64,000 nucleotides of DNA from NCBI RefSeq assembly GCF_030052815.1, contig NC_079498.1, positions 89,510,273 through 89,574,272 on the forward strand, written 5' to 3'. Position 1 is the stretch's first letter. Each line of letters begins with the position of its first letter. Position numbers and translations under genes: made by a program. The notes beneath the pieces are model-generated. The model was not told where the DNA came from and searched no databases. It saw only the letters and a program-made list of their open reading frames with translations. The DNA is from Hevea brasiliensis. Lineage: Eukaryota; Streptophyta; Magnoliopsida; Malpighiales; Euphorbiaceae. Positions 1 to 10,948 of the stretch are shown in pieces.

Positions 1-294
1 AAGAAACACTAAATATGTCTTGGTTATTACCCGAGTGGTGACTTCTATTTATCTATGTCTTCATGAAATAAATTCTTAGTATCATGGTAGTGTTGTGGGA
101 AGACGGTACTTACCAGTGGTTTAATTTTATTAGGATTGTATGAAGTGCATGTCTAGAAAATGCTGTCTAAGGAGGTGGTACTTAAGTGAGACCATTGTGA
201 CTCCACCATCTTTTCTGAGTATTACCTGGTGCATTTTATATAATTCTAGTGGATGATATTTCACTTCACGCCTTACTAGAACCCCCATCTTACA
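1..294 (+). mobile_element. 3' end of a Tat/Ogre-type LTR (fragment)
   Basis: This stretch aligns over almost its whole length with about 30764-31040, the 3' end of the 5' LTR of the large Tat/Ogre element. Shared blocks include the conserved GGTGGYGACTYC motif and the stretch from AGGAGGTGGTACTTAAGTG to the terminal CCCCCxTxxTACA. The LTR ends in TACA at 294, but no primer-binding site follows. Integrase coding sequence starts immediately instead, so the junction is chimeric. The left end runs off the window. Confidence 0.8.
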
Positions 295-808
295 AAAGGC
301 AATCAGATGAAGCAAAAGGAGCATGGCCCAACCATCTACCAAATGTCTTATGGACCTATCGAATTACACCAAGATTGGTAATAGGAGAAATGCCATTTTC
401 ACTTGCATATGTCTTAGAAGTAGTAATAACAACAGAAGTCAACGTTCCATCAACGCGAACAGAACACCTGAGGAAGCCTCACAAGAGGAAGATCTACGAT
501 TTAATCTTGATGTAGTAGAAGACCTAAGAGAAATAACCTTCATTTGGATGGCACAATACAAGCAAAAAATGATCAATATGCATAACAAGAAAGTTAAAAA
601 CCGAGCATTCATGTTTTGAGACTCAGTTCTTAAATGAGATGACATCACAGGAGACCTAGTAAAAGCAGGAAAGTTAGGATGCAATTAGATCGGTCTTTAT
701 GTTATTTCAAAAGTTATCCTCCCTGGGACTTACAAGTTAGCAGAGTCAAGCGGAAAAATACTACTCCAAACTTGGAATATCTATAATCTTTGCAAATACT
801 ATCAATAA
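295..808 (+). pseudogene. Tat-type Ty3/gypsy pol, integrase C-terminal fragment
   Basis: The translation shows the end of a Ty3/gypsy integrase of the plant Tat lineage. First comes DEAKGAWPNHLPNVLW, the conserved block after the DDE core, then MPFSLAY, then, in another frame after a frameshift at roughly 450-500, LDVVEDLRE and YKQKMINMHNKKVKNR. The closing GTYKLA...WNI...YYQ segment precedes a TAA at 806-808. Integrase inserts the cDNA copy of the element; this remnant lacks the zinc-binding and catalytic domains and carries at least one frameshift and several stops, so it is dead. It lies just upstream of a 3' UTR tandem array, as in Tat elements, and in the same orientation as the LTR at 9400. 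Confidence 0.85.
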
Positions 809-839
809 AGGAGTTTTTTTTATTAATTTCTTTTTCTAT

Positions 840-1285
840 AGGTGCTTAACTCATCTACGGCGATAGTCCTCCTAGCTAAATAATCCAAGGGTGCTTAGCC
901 CATCCATGGGAATAGTTTGCTAAGTTAAATGATCTAAAGGGTGCTTAGCCTGTCCATAATGATAGTCTGCTAGACGAAATAATTTAAGGGTGCTTAGTTC
1001 ATCCATGGTGATAGTCCTCTAGGCTAAATAATCTAAAGGGTGCTTAACGTATCCACGGTGATAGTCTGCCAGGTTAAATAATCTTAAGGGTGCTTAGTCC
1101 ATCCACAGTGATAGTTCGCTAGGTTAAATAAATCTAATGTTGCTTAGCCCATCCATAGTGATAGTCCACCAGGATAAATAATCTTATGATGCTTAGCCCA
1201 TCCACGGTGATAGTCTACCAGGTTAGAATAATCTAGAAGACACTTAGCGCATCTATGGCTATAGTCCGCTAGGCTAAATAAATAA
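840..1285 (+). repeat. Tandem array, about nine units of 49 bp, in the Tat 3' UTR
   Basis: About nine head-to-tail copies of a 48-51 bp unit start 32 bp after the pol stop. The unit core is GGGTGCTTAGCCCATCCA, then a YGGTGATAGTC segment, then CTAGGYTAAATAATCTAA. Units differ from each other at several positions. Tandem repeats between pol and the 3' LTR are common in plant Tat/Ogre elements, so I read this as part of that element's 3' UTR. Confidence 0.85.
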
Positions 1286-1479
1286 AGAGTATCTACAAAA
1301 TCAAGATTAAACTAAGAAAGCTCAGTTCGTCCACAACTCAGCCCATTAGAAATAGGTGATAGTTTATATGTGGCAAACAAAACAATAACTATCGATTATC
1401 CATTTGAAGAATATCAAGTTAAAATATGGTCACAGATCAATCGGTTATGTTCGACTGAAGAATTTTAAGTAATTCATTT
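1286..1479 (+). mobile_element. Tat 3' UTR remainder
   Basis: Unique-looking sequence between the 49-bp array and the solo LTR. A 13-base piece, TTATGTTCGACTG, at about 1446 recurs at about 5856 on the other side of the solo LTR, which suggests that this DNA and 5773-6000 belong to one interrupted element. No coding capacity is seen. Confidence 0.5.
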
Positions 1480-4400
1480 TGTAACACCTTCACTGTAGCA
1501 ATTCTGTACATTATCTGCTAGGATGGTGTTGGTCCGAAAAAGCATTTCCACTTAAGAATATGAGTGACAATATTTCTAGAGTAAGTCATAAATAGGTTCA
1601 CTCAAGGATACTTCATAATAAGGACATGACTTAGGAAAAGATTTAGTTATATATGAGGTAGGTGTTGATCAAGATGGAATCTGTTCCTCTAAGTAAATAG
1701 AGATAAAAAAAAGAGTTTTTGATGAGAAAATCTTTAATTAAAAGAGAACATAATATTCATAGCAAATGGAGTTTGACATAAACCATGACTCTTTTTGAGT
1801 TGGGATTTAAATGAGAGAGATTCTAGTGCATGGTAACATATGATTATAGGTTCATTTAAGGTAAACCTTATTACTAATTGGGTGGCCATGGCATGCTATG
1901 CTAGGTGTTAACCATGGTCTATGAGGTTCATAAAATGATTTAGAGAAATCATTTATGGTAAGAAAGAGTTCTGATGATATTAAGAGTTGATATCATGTCT
2001 CATTGCCAATTAGTGATGAGCCTAGTAAATCACACATATACACAAGTTATCACCTAATTAAATATGATTTAATTAATTAATTAAAGAGTTTAATTGATTA
2101 ATTAAATAGGTTTGGTTTGCAATTAGATTGCAAAGTCCCTAGCATGACTTGAAACCAAATCTAGATTATTGGATGTATAATATAAGTTAAATTTATATTT
2201 AAAGTGTTTAAATATGAATTTAATTAATGAGAAATTAATTAATAGAGATTAATTAATTAATTTATATTTGATATAAATTAATTAGAAGAAGAAAAATATT
2301 TATTTTGGGTTGAGAACTCAAAATTAAGACATCACATGATGTCATTAGGTGTGACACGTGGCACCATGAGATGGTGACATATGGGATTACACATAAGCTT
2401 GCCAAATGTTTTTAATCATGTAAGATGATTAAAATCAAGATTAAATATAGGTTTGACACTTCACCATGTGATTGGGTCACTTAAACCAAAGGGAAAAAGG
2501 GTGACGTGTGGCAAGGGTTTAATGTGTTAACCTAGCTATTTAAGTGTTGTTATGAAAAGAAATAACAACCAGCAGCCACACTCCTTTGTCACGCCACTTT
2601 GAGGGTTTTCATCTCTTCTTCTTCATCTCTTATCAATTTAAAGAGATTAGCCATCAATCTCTTGAATTAAGAACACTAGAAATTGTTTCTAGTGTCCTGT
2701 TTACATCTTTAATCTCTTAAAAGGTAGAAATTGATTTTCTAATTAATAGAAAAAGCTTTAGAAGCTATTCAAGGGTTGCCATAGGTGTTCTTCTCAAAGT
2801 GCATAAGAGGTTAGAGTAATCGTTCTTCCTTTTCTCGTTTTAAAATTGATGTTAATTTTAAAATCTTAAATGGCAAATACAGATCCAAAAACATATTAAA
2901 AGAGTTAATATGTTGTTTATCATTGAAATCAAATAGATAAAAATAAATTTTGCATGATGCATGTGAACCTAGGTGAAAATTTATGATTTTGATGGAATAA
3001 ACTTTGATTAGTAATGCCATTCCTTCATTGTATATGGTAGAAGTGGAATTATAAGGTCTTATGCATGAATTGAGGTATTGGAAATTAAGGTTTTGAGCTA
3101 TATTAGGGTTTGGCCATATTGATGGTAAATGGAAGTTTTAATGGTCAATTAGGAACCATTTGGCTGAGTATAATGAGGAATTAAAGTGAATTGTAGCTTT
3201 GGATTTGATGTTGGGTGTACTGCCTAGGGTGACCTGCAGGACTGGATGTGAGTCCAACAAGTTTGGGCAGCTATAACTTGAGTTGTGTAGGTTCAATTGA
3301 TGCAAGAAAAATTGGACATGAAATTAGACACATAATGACACAACTTTGATGAAGGAACCCTATCCAGAAAACAAATTTAGGGTAGCACTAATTCTGCCTG
3401 GGCAAAATGACCAAATGAACAGTGTTCATTCATTTGGTCATAACTCAGTGTCGAAAGGTCCAATTGACCTGAAATTTATATCAATCAAAAGCTTAGACAA
3501 TTTAGAACAACTTTTATGTAGGACACAAACTCAAATTCTGGACTTAACTAAATGAAATTGCTAGCCAAATTTGAACTACCAAATCTGGCAGAACCAAAAT
3601 TGTCCAAAAATTCTAGGTAAAGGCAATCCTACCAGTTATGGTGAAATGGCCATAACTTAAGCTAAAAAACTCCAAATGGGGTGATTCAAAAAATGAAATG
3701 TAACTAGACACAATAAGGAACAACTTTGATGAAGAACACTTGGCCAAATTCTCACTATAGAATGGCCTAATGGAACAGTGAACTCTAGTACCTAAAACTA
3801 AAATTTTTTATTTATTTTCCATTGGTTAGAAATATGGATTGGCAACTAATGCCAATACTTTTGGGAACCAAAATGTGGTAAATCTATGTGATTAAAACTC
3901 ATGTAACTATTATATATGAGAAAGTCAATATTTTGACTTAAATGACCAAATGAATAGTAACCTTACATGTTAAGTACAAATATTCAAGAAATAACTTTGT
4001 AATATGCCCTAGAAAAAGTCAACAATTTCACTGAATAGAAATGTGTGAATAGTAACCCCAAGGACATAAGAAAAAGTAAAATAAATTAGAGAAGACATTA
4101 TGAATGATAATATATAATGTAATCAGTGAATTTTAATCCTTGAATTTGAGTGATTCTAGGACCTAAGGGGATAACTCACATGAAGGGCTTTAGGAAAAAT
4201 TGTGACTGATAATACACATACTTATTGTAATAAATAAAAGAATCATAAGGATGTATGAATTTGACATTAGTTCTCCTCTTGAGAGGTGAAAAGTATTTCG
4301 ATGTACAAATGGTACATAAAAAAAAAATTAATTGATGTGAATTGAAATCATCATGGATGGTATGATGAATTGTATAAATTGTGTAGGAATGAGATTTAGG

Positions 4401-5772
4401 TATTTATGCTTTTGCTATGAATAAAAATTAAAATACTATAAATTATACTCAGAATATTTAATAAATAATGAAATTATGTGCCCATGTATTGCCTAGACAC
4501 GTGTGTCAGATTGGATAGATTGGCATGCCAATAGGGTATTGTTTTAGCAGTACTGCGAAAGGCTTTATGCCTGCATTCATGGCTTTATGCCCGTATTCAT
4601 GGCTTTATGCCCGATTATATGTTATCATTACTTTTTAGCCATTCTGACTGCATATGTGGTTGACGTTCCGCATCCCATGGTATGACGGCCCGAGGCACCG
4701 TGGTGTCCAGTGCCAACGATTCGTTATCCAGTTTAGTCAGCCTGTCATAAGTTACCTGGGCAATGTAAATTATTGAAATTATTTAAGAACATTAGTAATT
4801 AAAAACATTAGAAAGTATTGAATGAAATGAAAAAAAAAAACAAAAAGATTAGAAATAGAAACATAACAAAAATATAATTTGCAAAATCGTAGAGAGACCT
4901 CAAATACAAACTCCTAGAATAATCTGTATATCGAATATTATTACTATATAAACCCAGCACTTCCAAAGAGAAACAAAATATAATATAAGATAGTTGATAT
5001 TAGAAATATCATACTAAATTTAATTAATACCCGAGGATCTAAATTATACTTTAGAATTATACTTCAGTCTTTCTTTATTTGTATATATTATTTTCTTGTT
5101 ATATTATTGCACCACTAAGCAGCAATGCTTAGCGCGATGAATTTGTTTCCTCGCACAGGTACTGAAGGTAAAGCCTAGCAAATAATAAACAGAGATTTTG
5201 GAGTTCTGATCTGCAGAAGTGTCTGAAGTATTCAAGGTTATCACCTCCTCAGCAATGCATGTAGATAGGGCCCATATAGGTTATAATTTGTATATTGTAT
5301 AAAATGCTTAGTTATAGTATTGTAATTTAAATTATGAAAATGTAATTAATAGGTACGTGATATAAATTAATAAATCAGTTAATTCATATGTGATTAAATT
5401 GTATATCATGTAAATTAATGAAGATTGAAAATTTTCATATGTGAGTTGAGCATGAATGGGAATATATGGAAATGGATATGAATTAAATTGTATAGATTTG
5501 AATATGGAATTGAAATATATAGATGATGCATGAAATGATGAGATTTTTATTTTAAAATATTATTGAAATTTTCAAACAAGTGAATAGTGAAACACGTCAA
5601 ACGTTAATAAAATAGGAAAAACTCTGTTAATTTTTCCATAAAAAAATAATTGATATTAAATTAAACAAATTCAAAATTTATAAAGAAATAAAGTAAGATA
5701 AGTTATGGTGCTCCGGCACTGAGTATGACATGCCTCGCTCGGCTACACTGTAGCCGGGTGAGGGGTGTCACA
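1480..5772 (+). mobile_element. Del/Tekay-like solo LTR, about 4.3 kb
   Basis: It begins TGTAACACC and ends GGGGTGTCACA, the near-inverted termini typical of Del/Tekay chromovirus LTRs, which are also unusually long. It has no long open reading frame and no internal domain. It is homologous along much of its length to 57699-60894: compare TGTAGCAATT near the start, the block around 3240-3350 with 58965-59080, the ATGCCAATAGGG block, and CTCGGCTACACTGTA near the end. Flanks CATTT (1475-1479) and TATTT (5773-5777) make a five-base duplication with one mismatch. The two flanks belong to one Tat element, so this is a solo LTR left by LTR-LTR recombination. Confidence 0.8.
4561..4620 (+). repeat. 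20-bp triplication inside the Del-like LTR
   Basis: Three consecutive 20-bp units, each starting GGCTTTATGCC and ending in a variable ATT-containing tail, fill 4561-4620 exactly. The corresponding part of the second LTR (around 59815-59850) has related ATGGCxTTAxGCCATT motifs with different spacing. Confidence 0.8.
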
Positions 5773-6004
5773 TATTTTTTGCAAAAATGATTAGTTAAGC
5801 CATCATTTAAAAATCTGAACATCTTTTACTTTAAAAAATTTTTCATTATTTCATTTATGTTCGACTGGAGGTATGTTCTCAGCCTGCGAGTCTGAATGTT
5901 TGGGATCACAAAATTATATGAAACAGTGGAGATGAAGAAAAAGACTTGCTATCATTAACAAAGTTTTCAAAGTTTTCATACAAAGTTCATACAAAAAGAA
6001 GAAA
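5773..6004 (-). mobile_element. Tat element body between solo LTR and antisense gene
   Basis: Non-coding sequence downstream of the stop codon of the antisense gene, in that gene's orientation. It would be the 3' flank of the antisense transcript. No clear polyadenylation motif or other feature is seen. Confidence 0.4.
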
Positions 6005-6578
6005 TTAGGCAAAGGTACCTACTACATCCCCATCCCCCCACCTAGATACATCTATATCACATCCCCCATAGCCCTCACCACCACCTAAAGTGTCCACCCA
6101 TGAGAAGTCATCACCCAGATAATGGCTTTGCAATTCAGCAATGAAGTCATTTTAAGCTTTGACATAAATGTTAGCCAGACGCTCATTGGTGGTAATGAAC
6201 TTATTTTCTTACTCTTCAATCTTTTTCTTCATTTTAGCTTACTCCATTCAGGTAAACTCCAACTCAACCTTGAGACCTCATACCTTTTCAATCAACTTTT
6301 AGAGCTTGCCCTCCTATTCTTGAATTTTCTTCTTAGAGGTAGAGACCGACTTAGTTAATAAAGCAATTGTCATCTCCTGAGTACCAACATGCCCCTTTCA
6401 AGCTCGATTCTGCTCATGAAGCAGCTAAGTACAAGTTGTTTGCTCCATTTGCAAAGAATGGCTCTAAGGGCCTATTCTTCATCATCGTCAAGGTCTAGGC
6501 AAGCTCAGTTAATCGAGAGAGTATACTACTTCACAAACTAAGCAGCCAATTTAAACTTCTCAACCATTGACTACTATT
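6005..6578 (-). pseudogene. Tat antisense ORF, C-terminal half (interrupted)
   Basis: Read on the minus strand, this is a Lys/Glu-rich region that looks like a decayed coiled coil, followed by HYLGDDFSWVDTL and an acidic Gly-rich tail, with a TAA at 6007-6005. The same ending, RYPGEDFTWMEEL followed by an acidic tail, closes the plus-strand gene at 61850-61999, so these are two copies of one protein family. Several stops interrupt it. Its N-terminal half lies at 8055-8988, separated by an Athila-like LTR. Orientation is opposite to pol at 295-808, matching the antisense genes described in plant Tat elements. The function of such proteins is unknown. Confidence 0.75.
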
Positions 6579-8040
6579 TGCTGATTTTACAATCCCGCAA
6601 GTGCACAAATCACTAAAAAGTAATAAAGTAGTGAGTAGAGTATCGTCCCATGAGGAATTTAATTAGTAAGTACCAAACTACACAGTAATTTTGACTGTTT
6701 AGGCTACTGAATAAAATGGGACAGTGAATCTGATCTATTTTGAATGCTAAATACTAGAAGGATAATGAATTTAAAATGAGACAATCTATTAAAACAATTC
6801 CAGAATTAAGATTTCACACTTTAACCTTATTATGGATTAAATCTTATTCATTCATTGGATTGAGGATTGTTGCTTTGATAGAAATTAATCCTAAGATATC
6901 TTAGATCCTCTCTCAAGGCACCTAAGGTGTGTTTCAATTGGAGCTAAACCCTACCTTCATTGGTGATCATTCCTAATAAAAACCCTTTAAGATCTGTGAT
7001 TAATTATGAAACTCCACAAAGGTCATCAGCCTATCTCTTGGTCAGATTTCCTAGGTTCAATACTCTGATTTTCCAATACCAATCTTCACCTTTCAGTTCT
7101 TCAATTAGTATCTTCTATCATGTCTAAGTGGGTACTGACACATAGCATGCATTAAGAGCACATAATATTAAATCAAAGAATAAAACTCAAATCCAATAAA
7201 TGAAACTCAATATTTGTCTATAATAATGATTACAAGCGTTGCTCTCCTAATTCCAGAATAAAGAAACTACTCACTCATGGTGAGTTTAGCAAACATAATA
7301 AAAAATGAAATAAAAGAACATAAGAACAGCCTAAAGAAATAGAACAAAAGAACCGAGGAGAATCTGCAGCTTTGAACTTGTGGAACTTCGGCTGAGGACT
7401 CCTCCTTGATGCTGATGCTCTATTCTTCAAGACGGCTTAGAGAGAATGATGAAGATATATGTGAAAATGCTAATGTTGGGGTCCCTTCTCTCTTTTCTGC
7501 TGCTTCTATTTATATTGAATGTTCTAGGGTTAGGTTTTAAAGTCCCCAAGGCAGCAGGAGTCTATTCTCTCTATAAAAACTTTTGCTAGAACCTAATTAG
7601 GAAACTGGCTGTCGGTTGATACACGAACCGTGTGTCACTACACAGCCTAACTTAATGGAACTTGAAGGCTGCATCACGTATTTGATCAGAAGATTACACG
7701 GGTCTCGGCTATTCACACGAGTCCAATTACACTTCCCGTGTTCTATTGTTCTTCTAAGAACTCTTCGAGCTTTGCCAGGCAGAATCTTACACAGGTCTCT
7801 GCAAGTTACACAGGTCGTGTTACACAGCCCGTGTACTGTATTTCTTCTTTGACCTCTTTGGTTTTTTCATGGCAGCAAGTTACACGGGTCTCTGTTGTGT
7901 TTACACGAATCGTGTACTATGTATCAGCAATAATGCTTTGCTTCTTGAGTTTTTTCAAGCCTCCTTCTTTATTCCTATGCTTTACATAGAGAAAGAAATC
8001 TCAGTAAGTATAAAAATCATAAAGTAAAAGTTTGAAGTTT
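6579..8040 (-). mobile_element. Athila-like solo LTR (right boundary unresolved)
   Basis: Homologous to the LTR at 39105-40695 in the same orientation. It shares the start TTGCT, then CCCGCAAGTGCAC, the AGTAATAAAGTAGTGAG block, TCCTCTCTCAAGGCACCTAA, CACAAAGGTCATCAGCCTAT, and the cluster of ACACGG/CCGTGT palindromes at 7614-7915. It interrupts the Tat antisense gene. Homology to the reference LTR fades after about 7990, and antisense-gene sequence is recognisable again from about 8050, so the right end and any target duplication are unclear. Confidence 0.75.
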
Positions 8041-8054
8041 TTACCCTTAAGCAG

Positions 8055-8988
8055 GATGTTATTATAATGTTTGGTAGCCACTAGGTCCTCTTCCACATAG
8101 ATGGAAGACCACCATTGAGGCTCAATATTAAGCAAAGTCTTGATCAATATCTTGTTCGACCAAATCATAGTCTAGATCTCCCAAACCATAGCTTTTTCTT
8201 CAGCACCCAACTACACCTTTCCCACTTTCTTTTCAGCTAAGCAGTTCCAGCTCGTCTGTACAAGTCCCCACTATTTGTCCATCGCATCCTCTACAAAGAA
8301 GAATCTATCTTTCCTTTTTTTTTTTGGGGGGGGGGGGTGGGGGGGGGGGTGGGGATGGTAGACCGGTGAAGAGACCCATCCCCTTTCAAGTGTGGAAGTG
8401 CCAGAATTCTTCGTTATCCCGAGTGTTCAGTTGAAGGAAGAAGAAAAAGATGTAAGCTAAAGCATGAAAACTTTCTCTGACATAATGCCTGGAAGGTGGA
8501 CATTACTTTCCATGAATTTAGATGCAATTCGGTGATGGAAAGCTGATAATACTTGAGAAACTCAACATCTAAATGATCTAGCGGCAGTCTCAGACCCGAT
8601 TTTAACTGTTTTTCATACAGAGCTCCATGAATAAGGTTAAGAAAGTAATTATTTGCTCGACTATGGGGGCCAGCAAGCTATAAGCGATATCGATCCTTAT
8701 TGATTCCATATGACTTGAACAATTCCAAGATGTCCCAACCCGTCAAACAAGACTTTAGTTCAAAAACTCTAGGAATAGCAGATCCCTCAGAAGAACTCAG
8801 ACCTACTTGGCAAAAGGTTGAGACCCGACGATTTCTGGCAGAGCAGAGGGATTGGTAACCTCTGCAAAATCCTAGCAATGGTGGTTCAACTCGGAGAAAA
8901 GCTCTCGAGTACTACTGTCTTGGCTATAAGCAACCCTCGATGAAAGAGGAGTAGCACTCAAACCCCGATTGTCACTAACCTCACTCAT
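8055..8988 (-). pseudogene. Tat antisense ORF, N-terminal half (putative gypsy-type transposon domain)
   Basis: On the minus strand the likely start is the ATG at 8988, read MSEVSDN. It continues through FELKSCLTGWDILELFKSYG and KSGLRLPLDHLDVEFLKYYQ to ELHLNSWKVM. The GLRLPL...FL.YY....LHPNSW pattern is the hallmark of Pfam Transposase_28 (putative gypsy-type transposon), known as an accessory protein of plant Ty3/gypsy elements. Farther on, GLFTGL, a homopolymer expansion (8315-8354) and KDRFFFVED follow. Stops and frameshifts are frequent. A TATA box lies about 190 bp upstream. I infer an independent antisense transcription unit; the function is unknown. Confidence 0.8.
8315..8354 (+). repeat. 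T11-G12-T-G11-T-G4 homopolymer run
   Basis: A run of 11 T is followed by G12, T, G11, T and G4. It could form a G-quadruplex on the plus strand. It falls inside the minus-strand antisense gene between GLFTGL and KDRFFFV, where the homologous gene at 57530-57570 has a short normal coding segment, so it is an expansion in this copy or a sequencing/assembly artefact. Confidence 0.8.
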
Positions 8989-9175
8989 GTTTTAAAAGAA
9001 AAAATAAAGCGGAAGAAAAGAAAAGAAAAGTTAATTACCTTTGGAAAAACAAAAAAAGACAAAGATAAAAAAGGCCTTGCCAGAGATAATATAGGAAACA
9101 AGAAACAGGAAAAAAGATGGATGATCAGAGAAGATGAAGGAACAGGAAAATGAAATAATATGAAAAGAAGTCCGC

Positions 9176-9182
9176 TTTTATA
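9176..9182 (-). promoter_or_regulatory. TATA box of the antisense gene
   Basis: The minus strand reads TATAAAA, in the context TTTCTATAAAAGCGG, about 190 bp upstream of the antisense ATG at 8988. The second antisense gene has a TATA box at a comparable distance (56785-56792, start at 56946), which supports a conserved promoter. Confidence 0.6.
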
Positions 9183-9384
9183 GAAAAAGCATTAAGTGTC
9201 TTTTTGAAATTCAAAAACCATAATTATTACACCATCAGAACATTTTATCTTCCTGAGAGAGACTTTATATGTGACGACAGTTGTCCATAAGGACAAACAC
9301 GGTAGCCTAAGGAATTGCACACAAACAATCATGTTATATCTTAGCCGGATGAACAAGCAACACAAACATAGATGTTTGCAAAGA
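9183..9384 (+). mobile_element. Tat internal spacer between antisense promoter and PPT
   Basis: Non-coding stretch between the antisense TATA box and the polypurine tract. No other feature is seen. Confidence 0.4.
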
Positions 9385-9399
9385 GTAAGGGGGGACTCA
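9385..9399 (+). other. Polypurine tract of the Tat element
   Basis: GTAAGGGGGGACTCA lies immediately before the TG of the LTR at 9400. A G-rich purine tract against the 3' LTR is the plus-strand primer of Ty3/gypsy elements. Its polarity agrees with the pol fragment at 295-808. Confidence 0.7.
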
Positions 9400-9924
9400 T
9401 GATACTACCTGCCCAAAATCCAAGTCAAATAGTCAAACTTATATCTGGTGTGGTAGTAAAAAAGTTAGAATTATGTCTAATGTGGGAGAAAAAAAATCAA
9501 ACGATGTTTAGATGGTCAAGAGCTCAAATGAGTCAAACAGAAACAAGATCGAAGAAAACCTTCATTTGCCTAACAAGGTGAATGAAAGTTATACCGAGCA
9601 ACAACCATGCCAATAATCAAGCAGAGCCTGAATCTCACAGATCGAGTGATAATCATACTAACAATCAAGCAAAGAGTGAATTTCATGGAGACAATCTCAA
9701 AAATTCAGCCAAGATCATCTTTATAGATAAAGCAATGGCTATTTCCCTATAAAGCTTATAAATACTAAGTGAACATAAACAAATATGCATACTCATTCTA
9801 TAATTCTTATTATTAGCTCTCTAAATATTCTCTGAATACTTTCAATCAAATTCTCCAATTTGAATGTTGGAATGGTTTGCTAAAAGGCCATCCACCTCAT
9901 CTTTTCTCCTATTGCAGGTTTACA
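9400..9924 (+). mobile_element. Tat-type LTR, about 525 bp, followed by a PBS-like site
   Basis: It starts TGATACTACC directly after the polypurine tract and ends TTTACA at 9924. It contains a TATA box, TATAAATA, at 9757-9764. The TGAATGTTGGAATGG...CATCC...TTGCAGGTTT stretch resembles the conserved 3' part of dicot Tat LTRs. TGGCACTAGAACCAGG follows at 9925-9940 and resembles the primer site that normally follows a 5' LTR, although this LTR sits at the 3' side of the element. Confidence 0.65.
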
Positions 9925-9959
9925 TGGCACTAGAACCAGGATCCTAGGACTTCTGATAG

Positions 9960-10062
<103 letters not shown>

Positions 10063-10522
10063 TGTTAATTTATCTTACTTTTAATATTTCATTTATTTTT
10101 AGTTGGTTTATTTCAACAATCGTTTTTTAATATTTTTTCATTAATTTATATTAAATACATATTTACATAACAATTATCACAAAATATTTTATTAAATTAA
10201 TAAATACTAAATAATGAAAATTTTCAAATATCTATAAAATATTTCATATAATTCATTCACGATACTAATTTTATTAATTTCCTATAATGAATATTAATTA
10301 ATTTTTTATTTAAACATTTGTATTTTTAATTTATTTTTTATTTTATAATTATTTACTAAATAATTGCTTAAATATTTGCCATTAGTGCATGTGCATGGGC
10401 ATGAGTGCAGTAGAGCTAGTCACTACTTAGGATGGATACTTGCAAAAAAATGAAAAGGTGGCTAGATGCTATTTAGGGTGGCGTCTGGCTGCTAGATGAT
10501 ACTGTTAGTAGCATCTAGCTAC

Positions 10523-10565
<43 letters not shown>

Positions 10566-10948
10566 TACTCTTCAATGATTCTTTTTTCATTCTTCATTTG
10601 GTGGTTGCAAGTCACAAGAGAGTGTTGCTATCTCTCTCCTCCACCTCAGTAACACTTACCCCTCTTTGATAACATTTCTCAAGTCACCCCTTTTTGATAT
10701 TTTCTTTTTAAAGCACAATCTTTTGGGAAAAGCCCTTAATATTATCTATGCTTTCTATGAGTCCAAATTTAGTGGCACTTGATATGAGGGATAACAAGTT
10801 TTCAAGAAATATTCCATTCCTTCATGCTTTCATCACGTATCATATGGGATGATGGATGAAGTAATGTGAATAACCACATTCTGAAATTATAACTTATCAT
10901 TATTAGTATTATTATTGTTATTATTATTATTATTCTCAAATTGTGAAC
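10063..10948. other. AT-rich intergenic DNA with shorter ATT runs and a hairpin
   Basis: No gene is seen. It contains a second ATT run (about 10528-10565), a third broken one (about 10900-10935), and an inverted repeat at 10458-10471 and 10509-10522: GTGGCTAGATGCTA against TAGCATCTAGCTAC, one mismatch, 37-bp loop. Confidence 0.6.

Noticed and set aside
840..1285. Regular direct repeats that superficially resemble a CRISPR array
   Set aside because: Units are contiguous and diverged with no unique spacers, and the setting is a plant retroelement 3' UTR.
6122..6358. Plus-strand 78-codon hydrophobic frame
   Set aside because: Complement of the Lys/Glu-rich coiled-coil part of the minus-strand antisense gene. 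The hydrophobicity is an artefact of reading the other strand.
7616..7989. Plus-strand frames in 7616-7989
   Set aside because: They lie in the palindrome-rich part of an Athila LTR, and the corresponding LTR at 39105-40695 does not keep them.
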